Assembly (NCBI GenBank): GCA_018334995.1
Contig: JAGXKW010000011.1
Span: forward strand, 1 to 64,000
From: Wenzhouxiangellaceae bacterium
Lineage (GTDB): Bacteria > Pseudomonadota > Gammaproteobacteria > Xanthomonadales > Wenzhouxiangellaceae
DNA length: 64,000 bases
Direction of reading: 5' to 3'
Shown: piece after piece, positions 28,201 to 35,905 of the stretch
Position numbering within the stretch: the stretch's first letter is position 1
Layout of the letters: each line of letters opens with the position of its first letter
Made by a program: the position numbers and the translations under genes
Notes under the pieces: model-generated
Seen by the model: only the letters and a program-made list of their open reading frames with translations
Database searches by the model: none
What the model was told of the DNA's origin: nothing

Positions 28201-30178
28201 CACGCAACATGCAGGCCTGGCGCCAGTCCAGCTTGGCCAGAAGGATCAACCGGTTGAAGCCATCGTCCTCGTTGTGACCGCGCCAGGTCTGCTCGAACGC
28301 CTGCTGGAAATGGCTGCGAATCATTTCCAGGTTAAGCCCGCCGGAAATCGGCGGCTGCATATCGAAGTCCTGGATCCAGATCCGGTTGCCGTCGGCCAGC
28401 GTCAGTTCGTAAGGACGCTCGGATACGATCCGCATGCCGAGATTCTCCAGCATCGGCAGCACGTCGGAAAGCGGGATCGGTTCCTGGTACTTGAACAGCT
28501 TGAAACGCAATATCCCCTGCACCCGGCGCTTGGGCTTGTACAGGCTCATTTGCAGATCTTCGACGTTACGCAGGCTGGCGGCAGTCAGCACGTCGAAACT
28601 GGCCACGTGCGGCGCAACGTCGCCCCGGTAACTGAGTGGAAACGCATCGCCGAATCGGCGCAGCAACTCCAGCCCCTTCTCCTCGCCGCACTTGCGGATC
28701 AGGATCTCGCCGAGCTCGTCGTTCCAGCTGCGGATGGCCTGCTTGATCCTGGCCTCGATTTCCGGGACGTCGAAGTCCACCTCGCGCTCGGCCCTGGGGC
28801 GAATGATCACATGCATCCGGGCCAGCTTGGATTCGCCGACCTGGACCGAGAAATCCAGGCGCTCACCCTTCAACGCCCGCTTGAGAATGGCCTGGACCTT
28901 CTGTCGATTCTCGGTGTTGAACCGGTCGCGAGGGATGAAGACCATGCACGAATAAAACCGGCCGAACCGCTCGCGGCGAACGAACAGGCGGGTCTGGGCG
29001 CGCTCCTGCAGATCGAGAATGCCGATGCTGAGTTCGAGCAGATCCTCGATGCCGGCCTGGAACAGCTCGTCTCTGGGCAGCGTTTCGAGAATGTGCATCA
29101 ACGCCTTTCCGGCATGCGACCCCGGCCGCAGCCCGGATCGCTCCAGCACGCGCTGTACCTTCATCCGCACCAGCGGCGTATCCTGACAACGTCGTATGTA
29201 CGCGCCCGAGGTGAACAGGCCGATGATGCGCTTTTCGCCGCGGACGCGGCCGGTGTCGTCGAAGCGCAACACCGAGATATAGTCCATGTAGCCGTCGCGG
29301 TGAACGGTGGCCCGACCATTCGTCTTGGTGATGATGATGGGGTGGATTTCGCCGCTCAGCCCGCGCGAATCCCCGGACAGATCGCTGATCAGGCGCGAAG
29401 GCGACTTGCGGTGCATCTCGCGCATGAGGCCGAGACCGCTGTCCTCCACCGGCGCCAGGATGCGGCCCCGTTCGCTTTCGGAGATCTCGTATTCGCGATA
29501 ACCGAGAAACGTGAAGTGATCATCGGCCAGCCATTTGAAAAATTCGCGCGCCTCGGACAATTCTTCGTGATCCAGTCCCGAGCGGCTCCCGGCAAGTTCG
29601 TCGGCGATTTCCAGCGCCTTGCGGGTCATCGGCTTCCAGTCCCGGACCGCGAGGCGGACGTCGGCCAGCGCCGAGCGAATCCGGCGTTCGATGCGCGCAA
29701 GCGCGTCGGGCGAGGTCTGCCGGTCGACGCGAATGTGGATCAGCGACTCTGCGGTAATCGAGCCTGACGTATCATCGCCGGCCATTTCCAGAAAATGCCC
29801 GCCCTGGTCGCGCCTGAGACGAACCACCGGGTGAATGATCGAGTGTACGCCGACATCCAGCCGTGAAAGCGCGAGGACGACCGAGTCGACCAGGAACGGC
29901 ATGTCGTCGTTGACGATCTCGACGACGGTATGGGTGGACGTCCAGCCATGCTCGTCTTCGCTCGGATTGTAGACCCGGATCAGAAGCTCGCCGGATTTCC
30001 GCTGGCGCAGGAAATCGAAAAATCCGGAGATCATGCGCGCCTGTTCGTCAGCGGAATCCTCGCCTTCCTCCATCGCCGGATAATGACGCAGAAACTGGCG
30101 CGCAAAAGCGGCTTCCGGCGCCGGTACCTGGTCGCCGAAGTGATTCAGGACCTCGTCGATCTTCTTGTTCTTGTTCAT
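25250..30178 (-). CDS. gdhB: Large NAD-specific glutamate dehydrogenase (about 180 kDa class)
   Basis: Oxidatively deaminates glutamate to 2-oxoglutarate with NAD. The 1642-residue length matches the 180 kDa GDH class first described in Streptomyces and Pseudomonas (Bac_GDH, COG2902). The N-terminal third has ACT-like regulatory regions (MPFLVDSVVLALSRLDVGVH); the catalytic core carries RGGLRWSDRREDF, the lysine segment GAKGGFFVKNP (about residue 880), DKGTATFSDIANAIS and GIGDMSGDVFGNGML. Start ATG 30178 (MNKNKKIDEVLNHFG) is the natural N-terminus. It is used in arginine and glutamate catabolism and, here with PutA, would feed proline and glutamate carbon into the TCA cycle. Confidence 0.95.
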   Translation of the reverse strand: MNKNKKIDEVLNHFGDQVPAPEAAFARQFLRHYPAMEEGEDSADEQARMISGFFDFLRQRKSGELLIRVYNPSEDEHGWTSTHTVVEIVNDDMPFLVDSVVLALSRLDVGVHSIIHPVVRLRRDQGGHFLEMAGDDTSGSITAESLIHIRVDRQTSPDALARIERRIRSALADVRLAVRDWKPMTRKALEIADELAGSRSGLDHEELSEAREFFKWLADDHFTFLGYREYEISESERGRILAPVEDSGLGLMREMHRKSPSRLISDLSGDSRGLSGEIHPIIITKTNGRATVHRDGYMDYISVLRFDDTGRVRGEKRIIGLFTSGAYIRRCQDTPLVRMKVQRVLERSGLRPGSHAGKALMHILETLPRDELFQAGIEDLLELSIGILDLQERAQTRLFVRRERFGRFYSCMVFIPRDRFNTENRQKVQAILKRALKGERLDFSVQVGESKLARMHVIIRPRAEREVDFDVPEIEARIKQAIRSWNDELGEILIRKCGEEKGLELLRRFGDAFPLSYRGDVAPHVASFDVLTAASLRNVEDLQMSLYKPKRRVQGILRFKLFKYQEPIPLSDVLPMLENLGMRIVSERPYELTLADGNRIWIQDFDMQPPISGGLNLEMIRSHFQQAFEQTWRGHNEDDGFNRLILLAKLDWRQACMLRACAKFLQQTGSPFSQNYMEQTLAAWPLAARLLVEYFEARFDPGRAGEKRSRRMAARKQLYQQCTELAEGIDDPVLKEFLEDVFLARETEGRDDDAVTVRKALMRILDSVASADQDRILRSFGDTIRAMLRTNFFQLDARDQPREHLSFKFDSASLPELPKPRPYCEVWVYSPRVEGVHLRGGKVARGGLRWSDRREDFRTEVLGLMKAQTVKNTMIVPVGAKGGFFVKNPPESDDRDEMMAEVVYCYRSFINGLLDITDNLDGDRVDPPAGVVRHDDDDPYLVVAADKGTATFSDIANAISVEHGFWLGDAFASGGSNGYDHKKMGITAKGAWESVKRHFRELGLDTQNEPFDVVGIGDMSGDVFGNGMLLSRHIRLKAAFNHLHIFLDPNPDPEKSFVERKRLFELGRSGWSDYDEGLISEGGGVFSRQSKSIKVPEAVREWLGTEETELAPQALIRAILKADYDLLWNGGIGTYVKASSQTNPEVGDLANNPVRVDGRDLRCRVIGEGGNLGLTQRGRIEYALHGGRINTDFIDNSAGVDCSDHEVNIKILLDQAVAAGRLDRARRNRLLGGMTEEVEALVLRSNYLQTQALSMMESLTSTRLGAEAHFITMLEHQGLIDRDLQDLPDEEQLRDRVSRGLGLMRPELAVLFSFSKITLYQDLVASEVPEDPYLSRELEDYFPGPLREEFPDLMPEHKLRREIIATRVTNNLVNRMGAYFAMRIKEDTGATSATVAKAYTVAREIFEARAYWHELERYDASVPADVQNHMYLEIWNLMRQSTRRLITLPGGFAIDISSKVNRFGPGMKDFREALPDILTEVECAALQSRRESLEDAGFAADFAARLAAMGWMYSALDVVDESRNLDLGVDEVGKVYFGLFDKLCLRWLRETIESLSVEKQWHAHARGNLRDELFSHHRVLARRILIEHRDSSDPIQAWFDQHEAVVARTRAMLEEMRATSTLDFATMQVAIHGLGQLLSATA

Positions 30179-30228
30179 TGCTCTACCCCAAGCAAGCGCG
30201 AGTCTCGCGCCGTTTCCGGCAGCGGAGA

Positions 30229-31392
30229 TCAGCGCAGTCCGGTTTCCAGCCGGCCGATGACCATACGCTGGATTTCGCTGGTACCTTCGTAAATCTCGGT
30301 GATCTTGGCGTCGCGGAAGTACCGCTCGACGGGCATCTCCTTGCTGTAACCCATGCCGCCGTGAATCTGGACGGCCTGGTGGGAAATCCACATTGCCGCC
30401 TCGGAAGCCACCAGCTTGGCCATGGAGCCATCGACCGTGAACCGCTGTCCGGTGGCCTGCGCGCGCTGCTTGACCCAGGCGGCCTTGAGCGTAAGCATCC
30501 GGGCGGCCTCCAGCCGACACTTCATATCGGCGATCTTGGCCTGGATCATCTGGAAACTGCCGATCTCGCGGCCAAAGGCCTTGCGTTCGCGCGCATAGGC
30601 CAGGCTGGCTTCGTAGGCGGCCTGGGCAATGCCGACCGCCTGCGCCGCAATGCCGATGCGGCCGGCATCGAGCACGCCCATGGCAATCTTGAAGCCCTCG
30701 CCCTCGGCGCCCAGCAGACAGTCGACCGGGCATTTGTAATCGTCGAGCTCGATTTCGCAGGTGGCAGAAGCCCGAATCCCGAGCTTGGGCTCGATCTTGC
30801 CGCGGCTGAAGCCTTCGGCCTCGCTATCGATGATGAAGGCAGATACGCCGTTGGCGCCCGCATCGGGGTCGGTCATCGCGAACAGAACCAGGTAGCGGGC
30901 GTGCGGCCCGGAGGTAATCCACGACTTGCGCGAATTGATCACGTAATGGCTGCCGTCGTCGGACTTTATCGCGCGCGATTTCATGCTGGAGGCGTCCGAC
31001 CCGGACTGGGGTTCGGTCAATGCATAAGCCCCGATCTCGGCGCCGCTGGCGACCGCGCGCACGTACTTGTCCTTCTGCGCCTCGCTGCCGTGCTTCAGGA
31101 TGCCGTTACAGAACAGCGAGTTGTTGACGCTCATGATGGTGCCGTGGGCGGCGTCGGCGGCGCAGATCTCGATCATGGCCAACACGTAGCCGATCGTGTC
31201 CAGACCAGCCCCACCGTAGGCTTCCGGCACCTCGATGCCCATCAGTCCAAGCTCGCCCATGGCCTGGATGTTTTCCAGCGGGAATTCACCCGACTGATCG
31301 TGTTCGGCGGCCACCGGAAGGATCCGCTCCTGCGCAAAATCACGCGCGGCGGCCTGGATCATCTGCTGTTCTTCGGTCAAATTGAAATTCAT
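30229..31392 (-). CDS. Acyl-CoA dehydrogenase (short/branched-chain type)
   Basis: FAD enzyme that inserts the alpha-beta double bond of acyl-CoA. The 387-residue product has the family length and motifs: AYALTEPQSGSDASSMKS near FAD, KSWITSGPHARY, and the C-terminal YEGTSEIQRMVIGRL with the catalytic glutamate of the short- and medium-chain class (about residue 367). ATG 31392 (MNFNLTEEQQMIQ) is the usual start. The short-chain versus branched-chain substrate cannot be settled by eye. It stands upstream of gdhB with a 50 bp gap, and has its own extended -10 promoter. Confidence 0.92.
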   Translation of the reverse strand: MNFNLTEEQQMIQAAARDFAQERILPVAAEHDQSGEFPLENIQAMGELGLMGIEVPEAYGGAGLDTIGYVLAMIEICAADAAHGTIMSVNNSLFCNGILKHGSEAQKDKYVRAVASGAEIGAYALTEPQSGSDASSMKSRAIKSDDGSHYVINSRKSWITSGPHARYLVLFAMTDPDAGANGVSAFIIDSEAEGFSRGKIEPKLGIRASATCEIELDDYKCPVDCLLGAEGEGFKIAMGVLDAGRIGIAAQAVGIAQAAYEASLAYARERKAFGREIGSFQMIQAKIADMKCRLEAARMLTLKAAWVKQRAQATGQRFTVDGSMAKLVASEAAMWISHQAVQIHGGMGYSKEMPVERYFRDAKITEIYEGTSEIQRMVIGRLETGLR

Positions 31393-31490
31393 GACGGAGT
31401 TGTTCCTGGCAAAGCGATTGAAAACGGCCACTGAGGCCGGAATCCACGCAGATTCCGGCCAGATTTCTGGCGCTGAAGAAGACGCCGTAA

Positions 31491-31499
31491 AGTATATCA
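31491..31499 (-). promoter_or_regulatory. Extended -10 promoter for the acyl-CoA dehydrogenase gene
   Basis: On the minus strand TGATATACT combines a TGn extension with a near-consensus -10 (TATACT). The best -35 match, ATGAAA, lies 16 bases upstream of the -10. The predicted leader is about 90 nt. Confidence 0.45.
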
Positions 31500-31581
31500 C
31501 CGGCCTGCAGGATTTCATTTGCAGCGCGCACTCGTCCGGCCCGCGGGCGACGGTATTTGCCCCAAGAGTGAATAAGTTCTC

Positions 31582-31609
31582 TTGACACCATCGTAGAGTG
31601 CGCTAAACT
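31582..31609 (+). promoter_or_regulatory. Sigma-70 promoter of the tRNA-Leu unit
   Basis: TTGACA (31582-31587), a perfect -35, is followed after 16 bases by TAAACT (31604-31609). Transcription would start near 31616, about 75 nt before the first tRNA, leaving room for the hairpin at 31652-31690. Confidence 0.7.
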
Positions 31610-31651
31610 TGATTCTCCGGTTTGGGGTTCCCCCCTTCCCCGTTCCGGATT

Positions 31652-31690
31652 GTGGCCGAGGTTTCCCCCTTGCCTCGGCCACTTCTTTTA
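31652..31690 (+). terminator. Hairpin with U-rich tail in the tRNA-Leu leader (possible attenuator)
   Basis: GTGGCCGAGG (31652-31661) and CCTCGGCCAC (31673-31682) form a perfect 10 bp stem with an 11 nt loop, followed by TTCTTTTA, the form of an intrinsic terminator. It lies between the promoter and the first tRNA-Leu. The stem contains the exact seven-base acceptor sequences of the downstream tRNAs (GCCGAGG and CCTCGGC), so it may be an attenuator, a processing signal, or the remnant of a tRNA-Leu with its body deleted. Confidence 0.6.
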
Positions 31691-31691
31691 T

Positions 31692-31778
<87 letters not shown>

Positions 31779-31848
31779 TCTCTTGCTCGATTCGAGGCGT
31801 CGCAATGCGGCCTGCATGCGGCCAGTCGCGGTTAGAATACGCCTGCAT

Positions 31849-31933
31849 GCCGAGGTGGCGGAACTGGTAGACGCGCCAGGTTTAGGTCCTGGTGGGATTT
31901 CCCGTGGAGGTTCGAGTCCTCTCCTCGGCACCA
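31849..31933 (+). tRNA. tRNA-Leu (anticodon TAG)
   Basis: An 85 nt class II tRNA with the same acceptor stem as its neighbour and anticodon stem-loop CCAGG-TTTAGGT-CCTGG (anticodon UAG, reading CUA and by wobble CUG). The variable arm and encoded CCA are present. It lies 70 nt after the first tRNA and is probably cotranscribed. A distant inverted repeat (ATGCCGA at 31933, TCGGCAT at 31968) follows but makes a poor terminator. Confidence 0.97.
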
Positions 31934-31997
31934 TGCCGACGCAGATATCGCGCCAACCGGCCGGAGATCGGCATTTGCCCATTTCGCGCCCGGTCGT

Positions 31998-33161
31998 CTA
32001 GAACGCGTTGATGCCGGTCAGTTCGCGTCCCACGACTAACTGATGGATCGTTTCGGTGCCTTCGTAGGTGATCACCGATTCCAGGTTGAGCATGTGCCGG
32101 ATCGGCACATACTCCAGCGTGATCCCCGACCCGCCCAGCACGTCGCGGCATTCGCGCGCGATGTCCAGCGCCATGCGCACGTTGTTCCACTTGGCCAGGC
32201 TGACCTGCGTTGGATGCATGCTGCCGGCATCCTTGAGCCGCCCAAGGCGCAGCGACATCAACTGGGCCAGCGTGATCCGCCGCGCCATGTCGGCCAGCTT
32301 GAGCTGCACGGCCTGATTGGCCGCCAGCGGACGCTGGAACAATTCACGTTCTCCGGTGTAGCTCAACGCCTCTTCCAGGCACGCGATCGCCGATCCGATC
32401 GGCCCCCAGGTGATCCCGTACCGCGCCTGGGTGAGGCACGAAAGCGGCCCCTTCAGGCCCTTGGCGTCGGGCAGACGATTGGCCTCGGGCACGCGCACGT
32501 TGTCGAAGAAGAGTTCGGAAGTCGCCGAAGCCCGGAGCGACATCTTCGCCTTGATCTCGCGCGCCTCGAAGCCGCTCGAATCGGTCTCCACGATGAACCC
32601 CTGGATACCGTCGTCGGTGCGCGCCCAGACGATCGCGATGTGCGCCAGCGTTCCGTTCGTGATCCACATCTTGGCCCCGTTGAGCACCCAGTCGTCGCCG
32701 TCGCGGCGGGCATGAGTCTTCATGTTGGCCGGATCGGACCCGCCGTGCGGTTCGGTCAGCCCGAAGCAGCCGATGATTTCCCCACGCGCCATGCCGGGCA
32801 GCCACTTCTCGCGCTGCGCCTCCGAACCGAAAGCATGGATGGGATACATGCAAAGCGACGACTGCACCGAGACGAAGCTGCGCAGCCCGGAGTCACCCCG
32901 CTCCAGCTCCTGGCAGATCAGGCCGTAACTCACCGAATTCAGCCCGGCGCAGCCATAACCTTCCAGGCTGGATCCCAGCAGCCCCAGTTCGGCAATTTCC
33001 GGAATCAACTCGGTCGGAAAGCGCCCGGTATCGAAGCACTCCGGAATCAGCGGCAGAGCGCGCTGGTCGACGAAACGGGCGACCGCTTCGCGAATCATGC
33101 GCTCTTCGTCGTCGAGCTCTGCGGTAATGTCGTACAGGTCAAGCGGATCGAGTTTTGACAT
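31998..33161 (-). CDS. gcdH: Glutaryl-CoA dehydrogenase
   Basis: Oxidatively decarboxylates glutaryl-CoA to crotonyl-CoA in lysine and tryptophan breakdown. The 387-residue protein shows GCFGLTEPHGGSDPANMKT, AKMWITNGTLAHIAIVWA (the family's substrate-side pattern), CRDVLGGSGITLEY and YEGTETIHQLVVGRELTGI, the last with the catalytic glutamate and the GcdH-type ending. ATG 33161 (MSKLDPLDLYDI) is preceded by a clear start; the longer frame to 33299 has no homology. It is divergent from the cytochrome c genes; a minus-strand TACAAT box at 33313-33308 could be its -10. Confidence 0.93.
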   Translation of the reverse strand: MSKLDPLDLYDITAELDDEERMIREAVARFVDQRALPLIPECFDTGRFPTELIPEIAELGLLGSSLEGYGCAGLNSVSYGLICQELERGDSGLRSFVSVQSSLCMYPIHAFGSEAQREKWLPGMARGEIIGCFGLTEPHGGSDPANMKTHARRDGDDWVLNGAKMWITNGTLAHIAIVWARTDDGIQGFIVETDSSGFEAREIKAKMSLRASATSELFFDNVRVPEANRLPDAKGLKGPLSCLTQARYGITWGPIGSAIACLEEALSYTGERELFQRPLAANQAVQLKLADMARRITLAQLMSLRLGRLKDAGSMHPTQVSLAKWNNVRMALDIARECRDVLGGSGITLEYVPIRHMLNLESVITYEGTETIHQLVVGRELTGINAF

Positions 33162-33346
33162 GGGACCCTGGTTGTTCGTTGGTAACGCAATCGAATGGGC
33201 AATGGACTGCCCACGCGGCCGTGGGCAAACCGACAATCGACAGATTTCCCGCCGCACGGCCGGGTCGCGAGAAGGCCGTCTCAAGCCTTTCCGCGACACA
33301 GTGAGCGATTGTACCAGTGCGTGCTCAATACAAGCCCCGGGATCGC

Positions 33347-33352
33347 TATAAT
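33347..33352 (+). promoter_or_regulatory. Consensus -10 box of the cytochrome c pair
   Basis: A perfect TATAAT stands 31 bases before the first cytochrome start. No convincing -35 lies 16-18 bases upstream, so an activator may be needed. Confidence 0.45.
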
Positions 33353-33382
33353 AGCGGGCTGGAACTGTCTGGATCTTACTCT

Positions 33383-33742
33383 ATGCGCCGCATTTCGATT
33401 GTAAGCGCAACCGTCCGCGCAATCGTCCCTGCAATCGCCCTCTTCACGTTTGCGATCGGCCCGCTCGATGCCATCGCCCAGGGAGATCCCGAACGTGGAA
33501 AAGTGATCGCTTATACCTGTACCGGGTGCCACGGCATTCCGTTCTACAAGAACGTCTATCCGACTTATACCGTCCCCAAGCTGGGCGGGCAGAATCAGGA
33601 ATACCTGATCACGGCGCTGGAGTCCTATCGATCCGGCGAGCGCCAGCATGCAACGATGCAGGCGCAGGCATCCACGCTTTCGGACCAGGACATCCTGGAT
33701 GTCACGGCGTATTTCGTCAGCATTGGGGAGAACGAATCATGA
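33383..33742 (+). CDS. Class I c-type cytochrome (secreted, monoheme)
   Basis: A 119-residue protein with an N-terminal signal peptide (ending near DAIAQ) and one heme-binding CTGCH motif (about residues 47-51), followed by a methionine ligand candidate in ATMQAQ. This is the size and layout of cytochrome c553/c5-type electron carriers in the periplasm. ATG 33383 begins the signal peptide; the longer frame from 33317 covers the promoter. Its stop overlaps the next cytochrome's ATG (ATGA), so the pair is translationally coupled. The pair may together mimic a diheme cytochrome c4, an inference only. Confidence 0.9.
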   Translation: MRRISIVSATVRAIVPAIALFTFAIGPLDAIAQGDPERGKVIAYTCTGCHGIPFYKNVYPTYTVPKLGGQNQEYLITALESYRSGERQHATMQAQASTLSDQDILDVTAYFVSIGENES

Positions 33743-34077
33743 ACCGCTGGAATTTTTTCGCCGCAGTGGTGATCGCGAGCCTGCTCGCCAGCCATGCGCA
33801 CGCTGCCGCCGGCGACCATCGGCGCGGGCTGGAAAAGTCGCAGGTCTGCCAGTCCTGCCACGGCCGCACGGGCAACGAGAGTCTACAGCCGAGCTACCCG
33901 AGGCTGGCAGGCCAGCACGAGGACTACCTCATTCATGCGCTGAAGAGCTATCGCGACGGCAGTCGGCAGAATGCCGTGATGGCCGGTTTTGCCGGCGATC
34001 TAAGCGACCAGGACATCGCCGACCTGGCCGCCTGGTATTCGCGCCAGGACGGCCTCTCGGATCTGAAAGTCGACTGA
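33739..34077 (+). CDS. Class I c-type cytochrome, second of pair
   Basis: A 112-residue protein with a clear signal peptide (FFAAVVIASLLASHAHA) and one CQSCH heme motif (about residues 35-39), a conserved LAGQHEDYLIHALKSYRDG helix and a methionine ligand candidate at NAVMAGF. It resembles cytochrome c553 proteins and the first cytochrome: both have the LxGQxxxYLIxALxSYRxGxRQ pattern, suggesting a gene duplication. The most likely role is electron transfer to a terminal oxidase such as the caa3 enzyme farther right. Confidence 0.92.
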   Translation: MNRWNFFAAVVIASLLASHAHAAAGDHRRGLEKSQVCQSCHGRTGNESLQPSYPRLAGQHEDYLIHALKSYRDGSRQNAVMAGFAGDLSDQDIADLAAWYSRQDGLSDLKVD

Positions 34078-34197
34078 CTGGCCGACAACTCCGGTTCCCC
34101 GGGGTTCAAAGACACCTTTGCAAAAAAAATCACGCGTGGGCAACGGATGGTCAGCACCGGCGTCAGCCGGCCGCGCAGTCGTTTTACAGAGGTTTCT

Positions 34198-34776
34198 TCA
34201 AGCGTAGTAGGGGTTTTCGCCGGTAGCGTGATCGGTGCCGTCGGTGACGTTGCGAATTTCGGGCACCAGTTCGCGCAGCTGGGTTTCAATGCCCTGGCGC
34301 AACGTCACGTCGACCATGCCGCAACCGTGGCAACCGCCGCCGAAGCGCAGAATCACGTCATTTTCATCGGTCACGTCGACCAGCGACACCACGCCGCCGT
34401 GCGAGGCCACCATCGGGTTGATGCGCGACTCCAGCACCCAGCTCACCCGTTCGTGGAGGGGTGCATCATCATCGGGCGCCTGTCCCTTGAGACCGGGCGC
34501 ACGAATGCTCAGCTCGCCGCCGGTGGCGTTGGTTTCGAAATCGATCATCGCCCCCGACAGCGCATCCTTGCTTTCCTCCGAAACGAACAGCGTGAAAACG
34601 CCGCAGTCCACCGCTTCGTCGTCGGCATGCTGTTCACCCATCGGACAGAAGTTGAGCGTGACGTCGGCCGCCGGGGTGCCCGGATTGCGGGTGGACAGCC
34701 GGAGCTGCGTGCCTTCGGGCTGCTCCTCGAGCAGCTTGGCAAAATAGTCTCGCGCGGTTGGGGTTACGGTCAGCAT
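34198..34776 (-). CDS. nfuA: Fe-S biogenesis protein NfuA
   Basis: Carries and delivers [4Fe-4S] clusters, helping under iron or oxidative stress. The 192-residue protein combines an N-terminal A-type-like domain that has lost most of its cysteines (TPTARDYFAKLLEEQ) with a C-terminal Nfu domain containing GGGCHGCGMVDVTL, the Cx2C cluster ligand pair near residues 149-152. This is the full NfuA architecture, of E. coli length (191). It is convergent with the cytochrome genes. Confidence 0.96.
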   Translation of the reverse strand: MLTVTPTARDYFAKLLEEQPEGTQLRLSTRNPGTPAADVTLNFCPMGEQHADDEAVDCGVFTLFVSEESKDALSGAMIDFETNATGGELSIRAPGLKGQAPDDDAPLHERVSWVLESRINPMVASHGGVVSLVDVTDENDVILRFGGGCHGCGMVDVTLRQGIETQLRELVPEIRNVTDGTDHATGENPYYA

Positions 34777-34816
34777 GCCATCACCATCATCTGTTTCGCT
34801 CGGGATTCAATACGAG

Positions 34817-34847
34817 AGTATATCGCACTGAATCGGTCCTGTTTCAA
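34817..34847 (-). promoter_or_regulatory. Probable sigma-70 promoter of nfuA
   Basis: On the minus strand TATACT (34822-34817) is a good -10; TTGAAA (34847-34842) is a possible -35 but at a 19-base spacing, longer than ideal. Weak basal use with an activator is possible. Confidence 0.4.
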
Positions 34848-35905
34848 CCGACTCCGCTATCCAGGCGCTTCAGCAGCCACGGCAGCGAACGATCCAGGCG
34901 CCAGTCCAGACCGCTGTGCGTGCCATCGAATTCCTCGTGATGATGGGCGATCCCGGCCTCGGAGAGTCGACCGGCCAATTCGCGCGTGCCATAATGAATG
35001 AAGTACTGGTCGCGGTTGCCGGCATCAAGCCACAGCGCGCCCAGCCGGCCGAGCGCATCCATTTGCCCGGCGTTGTAGTGAACCGGGTCAAAGGCCAACC
35101 AGCGCCGCCACACCTCTTCCCGGAGTCGGGCCGTGCGCAGGTCGAACGGCAATTCCAGGTTGAGCGGGCTGCCCGGCGCCGGTGAATAGCTAGCCGCCAG
35201 GCACAGCACCATCAGGGTGTGGAATGCCCGTCCCGACGGCTTTCGCGCGCGCCAGAACGCCTTGACGAAGGCTTCGCAATCGCCATCGAAAAGCGCCAGC
35301 TCATCGCAACAGGTCACGAAGTCGCGCAGGTAGACGCGGTCGAAACCGCAGTCCCCGGCATGGCAGGCGACCCCGCCGAACACGCCCGGATAACGGGTGG
35401 CGACGTGCAAACCGCCGAAACCGCCCGAGGACTTGCCGAATATCCCGCGCGCTTCCGGTCGGGCAATGGTCCGGAATTTCCGGTCCACTTCGGGCACCAG
35501 TTCTTCCACGATGTGGCGGGCGTAATTTCCGATCGCCGGCGAATCCACGAATTGGTTACCGCCCAGTGCGGTGAAGCTGTCGGGCATGGCCACGATCACC
35601 GGCGGCATGCCGCCGGTCTCGATCAGCCTGTCCAGACGCTGCGGCAGGTTCTCACCGTGATTGCGCCAGGCGACCTGGGCCGGACCGGAGCTGGTGTAGG
35701 CCGGCAGGCTCAACAGCACCGGATAGTGGCGTTGCGAGTCGTTCTCGTAACCGGGGGGCAGATAGACAAACATTCGCCGCCGCACCGGATCCTCCAGCGG
35801 ATTGACCTCGGCGAGCACTCGGGAAGCGTGAACCAGAGATATGACCGATCCGCTGCGTTCAGGTCGCTGCGGTCGCAGCCCTTGCAGATGTCGCAAATCG
35901 CTCAT
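34844..35905 (-). CDS. Putative esterase (alpha/beta-hydrolase fold)
   Basis: A 353-residue protein of the putative esterase (esterase D/enterochelin esterase-like) group. It has the nucleophile elbow GIFGKSSGGFGG (serine near residue 150), PPGYENDSQRHYPVLLSLP at the N-terminal strand, and HHHEEFDGTHSGLDWR near the C-terminus with the catalytic histidine candidate. No signal peptide, so it is cytoplasmic. Its ATG overlaps the stop of the WbpM-like gene (ATGA), making it the last gene of the lapA-lapB polysaccharide run. Deacylating or editing a sugar intermediate is a plausible but unproven role. Confidence 0.82.
   Translation of the reverse strand: MSDLRHLQGLRPQRPERSGSVISLVHASRVLAEVNPLEDPVRRRMFVYLPPGYENDSQRHYPVLLSLPAYTSSGPAQVAWRNHGENLPQRLDRLIETGGMPPVIVAMPDSFTALGGNQFVDSPAIGNYARHIVEELVPEVDRKFRTIARPEARGIFGKSSGGFGGLHVATRYPGVFGGVACHAGDCGFDRVYLRDFVTCCDELALFDGDCEAFVKAFWRARKPSGRAFHTLMVLCLAASYSPAPGSPLNLELPFDLRTARLREEVWRRWLAFDPVHYNAGQMDALGRLGALWLDAGNRDQYFIHYGTRELAGRLSEAGIAHHHEEFDGTHSGLDWRLDRSLPWLLKRLDSGVG

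Noticed and set aside
27668-29767. 699-codon plus-strand open frame opposite gdhB
   Set aside because: Antisense shadow of the large glutamate dehydrogenase; composition reflects the opposite strand's codons.
34092-34130. Hairpin and A/T run between the cytochrome pair and nfuA
   Set aside because: The 8 bp stem has a wobble and no T tract on the plus strand; on the minus strand the T run is not preceded by a proper stem.
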